64,000 nt of DNA. Origin: Breviolum minutum Mf 1.05b.01. Its lineage: Eukaryota; Sar; Dinophyceae; Suessiales; Symbiodiniaceae. The notes under the pieces were generated by a model, which searched no databases, had not been told where the DNA came from, and was given only the letters and a program-made list of their open reading frames with translations. The DNA is taken from assembly GCA_000507305.1 (NCBI GenBank), contig DF240494.1, positions 53,903 to 117,902 of the forward strand, given 5' to 3'. Below are positions 26,801-32,800 of the stretch, one piece after another (position 1 is the stretch's first letter; each line of letters begins with the position of its first letter). The translations under genes were made by a program, and so were the position numbers.

Positions 26801-29800
26801 TGCTCTTGATCAGGAGAAATGTCCATCTCCACTGTCTCATCCTCTGTAATTTCACTTGTGCATTCCTGACGTTTTGGAGGGACAGCACAACGCAAGTAGT
26901 CTCCGTGCTGAAGATTCTTAATCCTACCGTCCTGCTCACGCCAGACCACATTGTTGATCCAAGCAATGCATCTTCCTTGGCTCTCCTCACATCTCCTTTC
27001 CATGTTGATGTACTGAAGAAAACCTTGCCTTGTGATCTGCTTCGGGATCAATCTAGATCTCCTCTCGGTGATCACAGGGTTGACATATGCACCTCCGTGG
27101 AACTCCACATCAACCAAGGTGAATACTTGGCCATCCCCATGCCTGGCATCACCCGCTAATTGTGGTAGGACCGCTTGGACTTCAATGTCTTCTAAATCTT
27201 CTGGTAGGTGTTGAACTCCATGTATAGCAAGGAGATTGTCAATGCTGCTGCCACAAATTCCTGCTACATATCCATGAAGGTCCCAATAGTCGTCCCACGG
27301 CAGTCTCGCTGAAGTAGGATCTCCATTGAGAGGGAAAACGAAGGCCATCTGTCAAAATCATCAGAAGTCCTCCTTCTCGGTGAACCCACTGGCAATGTCG
27401 GTACCGCAGGTGGCCGCCAGGAAGACGATGTTCTTGCCATGAGACTGTGTCCATCAAAACTGCCCATCTCGCCCTCAAAGTCCACGTCATTGTCTTCAAC
27501 ACTTCGGCCAAGAACGCCAACATGGGAATATAGGGCAAGATAGATGAAGAAGGTCGCTGTACGCGGTCGACCAATCTTCTTCCCTTCATTCTTCTCGACA
27601 TCTCGTCGGAAGTGCCTGTGCAAACCAATACGAACTGATCTCTTCTTCTTCTCAACGTGGAGGTACACCATCATCGCCACAATGATGAAGAAGACCAGGA
27701 AGTCCCCGACAACCATCACGAGAAAAACCAAGCAACGATCGTTCACAAAACTCAAAGCTCTAAGGAAAGCATCGAGGCTGTGGAATACCCCACCACCTCG
27801 ATCTCTTTTCACATAGGATGAATCACTCATTGCCCTGTATCTGGCTTCTGCTGATCCTTGTGCTTGTCCTCTGGGTTCTGCTGCCTTGATTCGATGAACT
27901 TTTCCATCTTCGCTTGTTCCCTCCTTGATCTCTCCTCTTCCTTGGTGGTCTTGTCGTAAGGGGAGCTGACTTGAGGTAGTTTCGAAACCCGTTGCGCACC
28001 AAATGGAACTCCATTCTGACCTGGGTTCACACACACACCACCAAGTCCCATAGTTGCTCTTGCACCAGCCGCCGCCTCTTCCGTATCTGATAGGATCTCC
28101 TGAACATCCATCATCTTCTTGTAGTTCTGAAGATCCTTCTCCATAGATTGCTGCAACCTCATCTTCTCCTCTTCCAACTTCTGGTTGTAGCGCCGCTCCA
28201 TGTTTTGCTGCATCATCTTCAGGGCGTCTGCATTCTCCAAGACAAAGCGTGTCTCTTGGTCTTTTGGTTCTTCCCCAGACGCCAAACCTTCGACAAGACC
28301 ATCCACATCTTCTTCCATCATAGGATAGTCGTCCAACTGAGGCTCTTCGGGATTCCTCAGCTTCTGCTCCTCTTCAGCCGCAATGTCCTTCTCGAGCTGC
28401 TGCTGGGTCTCCATATGTTTCTTCCTCTGCGCAGTGATCTCTTCTTTGATAGAAGTCAACCATGCAGTCCATTTCTCCTTGTCTTTCTCCAAGGCGACCT
28501 TCTTGTTCTCGATCCTGTTCACCACCGTACGGTGGCGATTCAATCGCTTCTGCTGCAGCTTGATGTCTTCCTTGGTGGAATCTGGCAAATGCTTCTTGAA
28601 CTTCTCCGGGATCTCCACCTTCGCCTCCTTGAGAAACTCCATGAAGTCCTTGAAGAGGTTCGTCTCGTTGTCCGACTGCTGCGCCTGTGAGGATGAAGGC
28701 AAGGATGTAGCATCGTAAGGCTTGGCCACACCAGCTTCCCGCTTGTCTTTTTCTTTGGCCTTTTCCTTGTCTGCACCAGCCCTCTTTCCTCTGGCACCTT
28801 TCGGCATCTGTGGAGACCAAGCTGCCCAACTCTGCTTGCCACCTTTCCCTCCCCATTGATACATTTCTCTGTAAAAAGGCTGGGAGTGATGCCGTGAGAG
28901 CAGCTGCAAAGCCCTTCTCACAGCCCTTCTCAAAGCCCTTTCTCAAAGCCCTTTCTTGTGGATGAGCCGTCTTGCCTTAGCTCTGACCGCCCTTTGACGG
29001 CGATGCCAGGTTGGGGATTTTGGTACAGTCGTAGCCCCAAGCAACCAATCCAGCAAATGGCGCGCGGGAACGACGAATCGAATTGATCGAGGATAAAACC
29101 TCTGGGGATGGAGCGATCCGCTGCTGGTGCGGTTTTCTCGAGCCCTCAACATTTATATAAATATATAAATATATTACAGTTTAAAACAATTTACATGTAT
29201 GTACAGTACCTCTTTGTTTGACGTCAGAATTGACAGTACATTTCGCGTATGGACCTATACCAATTCACAACTAAACAGGATCCCCGCCTTCAGTGTCCCA
29301 ACGAGAGATTGCACCAAGGTCCTCACTGACAACCATTGACTGACATGAAAAACGCCCCATCTTTTTGGAACCTTTTTTTTTTGGGAGCTGTTAGACGTTT
29401 TATCTAAATTTTAGCCTGAAATATCCGGACTCTCACATGAAAACTCCTCAAAGCTTTACTGATGGAAGTTCAACAGCGAGTCCCGCTCCCCGTCCTCAAG
29501 GAACGGAAGAACTTGACCACGCGAACCACACGCACCACGCGAACCAAGCGGCCCACACGCAACAAGCGGAAAACACCTTGGGCAGGGTGAATTCTGCCAA
29601 GCAAAATGCCAAGCTTGAGATAGAACCGTATAAAATGGTGCAAGCTGGTGCCCATGATTGCATAGGCTGAGAATGCGATTCTCCCTGTCTCAGTCCGATA
29701 CGCTCATCCATACATTGACCATCCGTACTGTATGTTTATGTGTCTAGTACAGTGATTTGATGGTTCTATCTATATCAAGGTTCTCTGTGTCTAGATTTAG

Positions 29801-32800
29801 ATCGGGCAGCATTTAGTTAAACCTTGTTTTTTTCGTCAAAATAGATCAGATTTTCGTACCACTGGTAACTCTGATCACGCTCTTGTTTGCGTGTGCGCGT
29901 GTCCAACGTTTTTCAGTTGTTCATAACAATTTATAATTTCATATTTTTGTTGGTAACTCTAATCACGCTCTGATTACTTCCAGTGTTTGGTCGATTGCAG
30001 TGTCTTTGCCAATCTCCTGGCAACTCTATCATCATTTGTTTGCTTGGTTTCCTGTGCTTTATGTTCAATATTTTCTGTTTTTTTCCGATTTAAATTTGCA
30101 ATCCCAGCATCATGCTAAGTGGTATGAAACCCGTGTACTCCTACTGTTGGTTGCGCATCCCGATTTGCCAGTTTTGCCTTTTCTCTGGATTTTCCCTTAT
30201 GCTTTTCCTAAGCGCATTTCGAACTTCAAAGTCTTCAACGTATTATATAAATCAAGGGAACCCCTACAGTAGATTTTAGTGGTACCCATTTGCCAGAACG
30301 GACACTTAGAATCTTAGAATGTGCGGGACAAACTTTTCTTTACCTTTCCCTAAGACTTCAAAGTATTGAATGAGAAAATCTTGCAATCATGAAACTTGCA
30401 GCGGAGAAAGCATTTTGAAATAACCAAGGGAACGCATAGAAACCAAATGAATATATACACCCACATTCCAATCGTACAAAACCCTGCGCCAAAGTGAACG
30501 GATAAAAAACTAGCTGAGAACTATAAAAAATAAACGCGTTCTGCAAAAGATATCAAAAGTGGGAAACCCTAACCACATCCCAAGAGTCGAATCGTCACTA
30601 TATTCATGAATATTCTGTTTATCATGTATTATACATATATATGAGTCTGTAATTATATGTATACATGTGATCATGTGTATGTTTTAAATTATGTTCAAAA
30701 CACCCATGACAGTCATTGGTTTTTCTCCACTTCACTCTGTGAATTACATTTTGTTGCATTTGCATAATACATTTTGGGCTAGGTACTTTCTGAAAAAATT
30801 CATTGGCCATTCCATTTTGCCAACTGGCATAAAGCAGGGCACATGTTAAGTGCTGTAAACTCCATGCCCTGCATATTTCTCCCAGGCCAGAGGATCAACA
30901 CAAATTCTGGCCATATAGTCATTCTGCTATCTCCGTTTGTCTCAAAAGAAAATGGTAAGATCACAAAAGCCCCTGGTAGCCATTCTTGTCAATGACATCC
31001 AAGTTATGGCGCTGTCCTGCTTTTTGATGCTACTAGCGCAGACCTCCTTACACACTCATGTTTCCCAAATAAGCATTCTAAGTTCCAGTCCGTGGGCAAG
31101 TGTACACCTGTTCGCTGCCATTCCCCGGGGATGACAGATCATCACATTGGCCAGAACAAATGACAAAACGCTATGGCGTGTTGCCCATCCGCCGTCCAAC
31201 AGCTAGACAAGGAGCGAAGGTTCGTGTTCGTTCCACCGACAGTGCTGCCTTTGCTGAGCAAGTCTACAATGAGTTCCATCCACGAAGAGATGACAACCTG
31301 GGACGATGGCGATGACCAGGCATTGCAAAACGATGTTGCTTTGTTGGCCAAGGACCCCCGCCCTGTTTGGGTAAATTGGAAAAAAAGAAGGCACAACTCT
31401 GAACAGAATTCGGTAGATAGATGGATGTCGCGGAGTAGATAAGTGGAACGCACACAGTAACAAAGCATGAAAAAGCGTGCATTTATCACTTGAACATGTG
31501 CAAATACATTGCAAATACTTTGCCTATTATTACATCCTATGAACTATTATCATCTATTATCATCATCATTACTATTTAGAATACATATTTTTAAGTGTGC
31601 ACCCCTGCAGACCTGCAGCAATCATACCCCACCGAAACCATCTTCGTGCCAAACAAGTGTGGCGAGCAGCGAACATATCCAGCCAATTCCACGCCCAATC
31701 GCTGTGTTGCCAAACATATCCCAGGGGACCTTGCACAAAAAGGCGCATCCCCGCTTCTATGGAAAACACCGCTGCGTAGAAGATGTTGAAGCCCAAAAGC
31801 AGGTCTTGCCCTGGAATGGCGCGTGTAGCAAGGGAATGCCGAAACCATCTATTGAACTTTGCACCTTGCTCAAATTCATATCTTGTTGGTCACTGCCGGC
31901 CACATGTACCAACACTGGTTCCCATGTCATATGCATACCATGCCCTGATTTTTGCATCGATCATGTCAATGATCATCTCTCCTGTTTGTAGTTGCCTATC
32001 ATCACATGACTTGGGGGAAAGGCACCCTTGTTGCATGTCATCTAGATATGATGCTGAGGCATGCATGTCCTTTCCGGCGTATCTTCTGGCATTCTTTCTG
32101 GCACATCTTCTGGTTTTTTTTTCTGGCGTTCTTTCTAGCATATCTTCCGACATGTTGTCTGACATTCTTTCTGGCATCTCTTCCGAGTTTCTTTCTGGCA
32201 TCTCTTCTGACATCTTTTCTGACATCTCGCCCAAGATTCTTTCTGACATCTCTTCTGCCACTCTGTCTGGCAATCTTTCTGGCACATCTTCTGACATTCT
32301 TTCCGGCATTCTTTCTGACATCTCTGTTGTCATTCTTTGTCACGTTCTTTCTGGCATCTCTTCTGACGTTCTTTCTGGCATCTCTTCTGACATTTTTTTG
32401 TGACGTTCTTTCTGGCATCTCTTCTGGTATCTTTTCTGACATCTTTCCTGCCATTCTTTCTGACATCTCTTCTGCCACTCTGTCTGACCATCTTTCTGGC
32501 TCATCTTCTGACCTTTTTTCCGACATTCTTTGTGACGTTCTTTCTGAAATATCTCCTGGCATCCTTTCTTCTGACATCTCTTGCAACGGTTTCATATCAA
32601 TGAACAACTGCATTCATAAATAACCTTGGATTTGTAATCACGGCAGCTAGTTGCATGGTCTGTAGCAAAAGCGAAATATTTATATATATATATATATACA
32701 TGTGCACTGTACTATCAGAATTATAAAGGTATACAACAAACAAAGGGCACATGCTTATGCAATGCATATTACCTTAAGACATAATACACAGGTTACCATT

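Larger units (their letters stand above)
19788..29145 (-). mobile_element. Full-length but mutated LINE (non-LTR retrotransposon), about 9.4 kb
   Basis: The element ends on the left in a poly(A) tail (T run 19787-19794 on the plus strand) and is flanked by a 13-bp direct repeat, tcaacatttatat, at 19775-19787 and 29146-29158. On the minus strand it holds a 281-nt 5' leader, ORF1 (coiled coil), ORF2 (membrane helix), and a long polyprotein region with a gag-like module, RNase H, APE endonuclease, reverse transcriptase, zinc fingers and a methyltransferase-like domain. The 3' UTR is only about 40 nt. Four single-base frameshifts (about 25500, 23010, 22750 and 22190) and a stop near 22613 show that this copy is no longer autonomous. 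It sits in the channel intron in the same orientation as the gene. Confidence 0.9.

Noticed and set aside
31783-32623. Plus- and minus-strand frames of about 150-205 codons
   Set aside because: They come from the 15-bp minisatellite, whose period is a multiple of three, and overlap the channel's S2 exon in the wrong frame.
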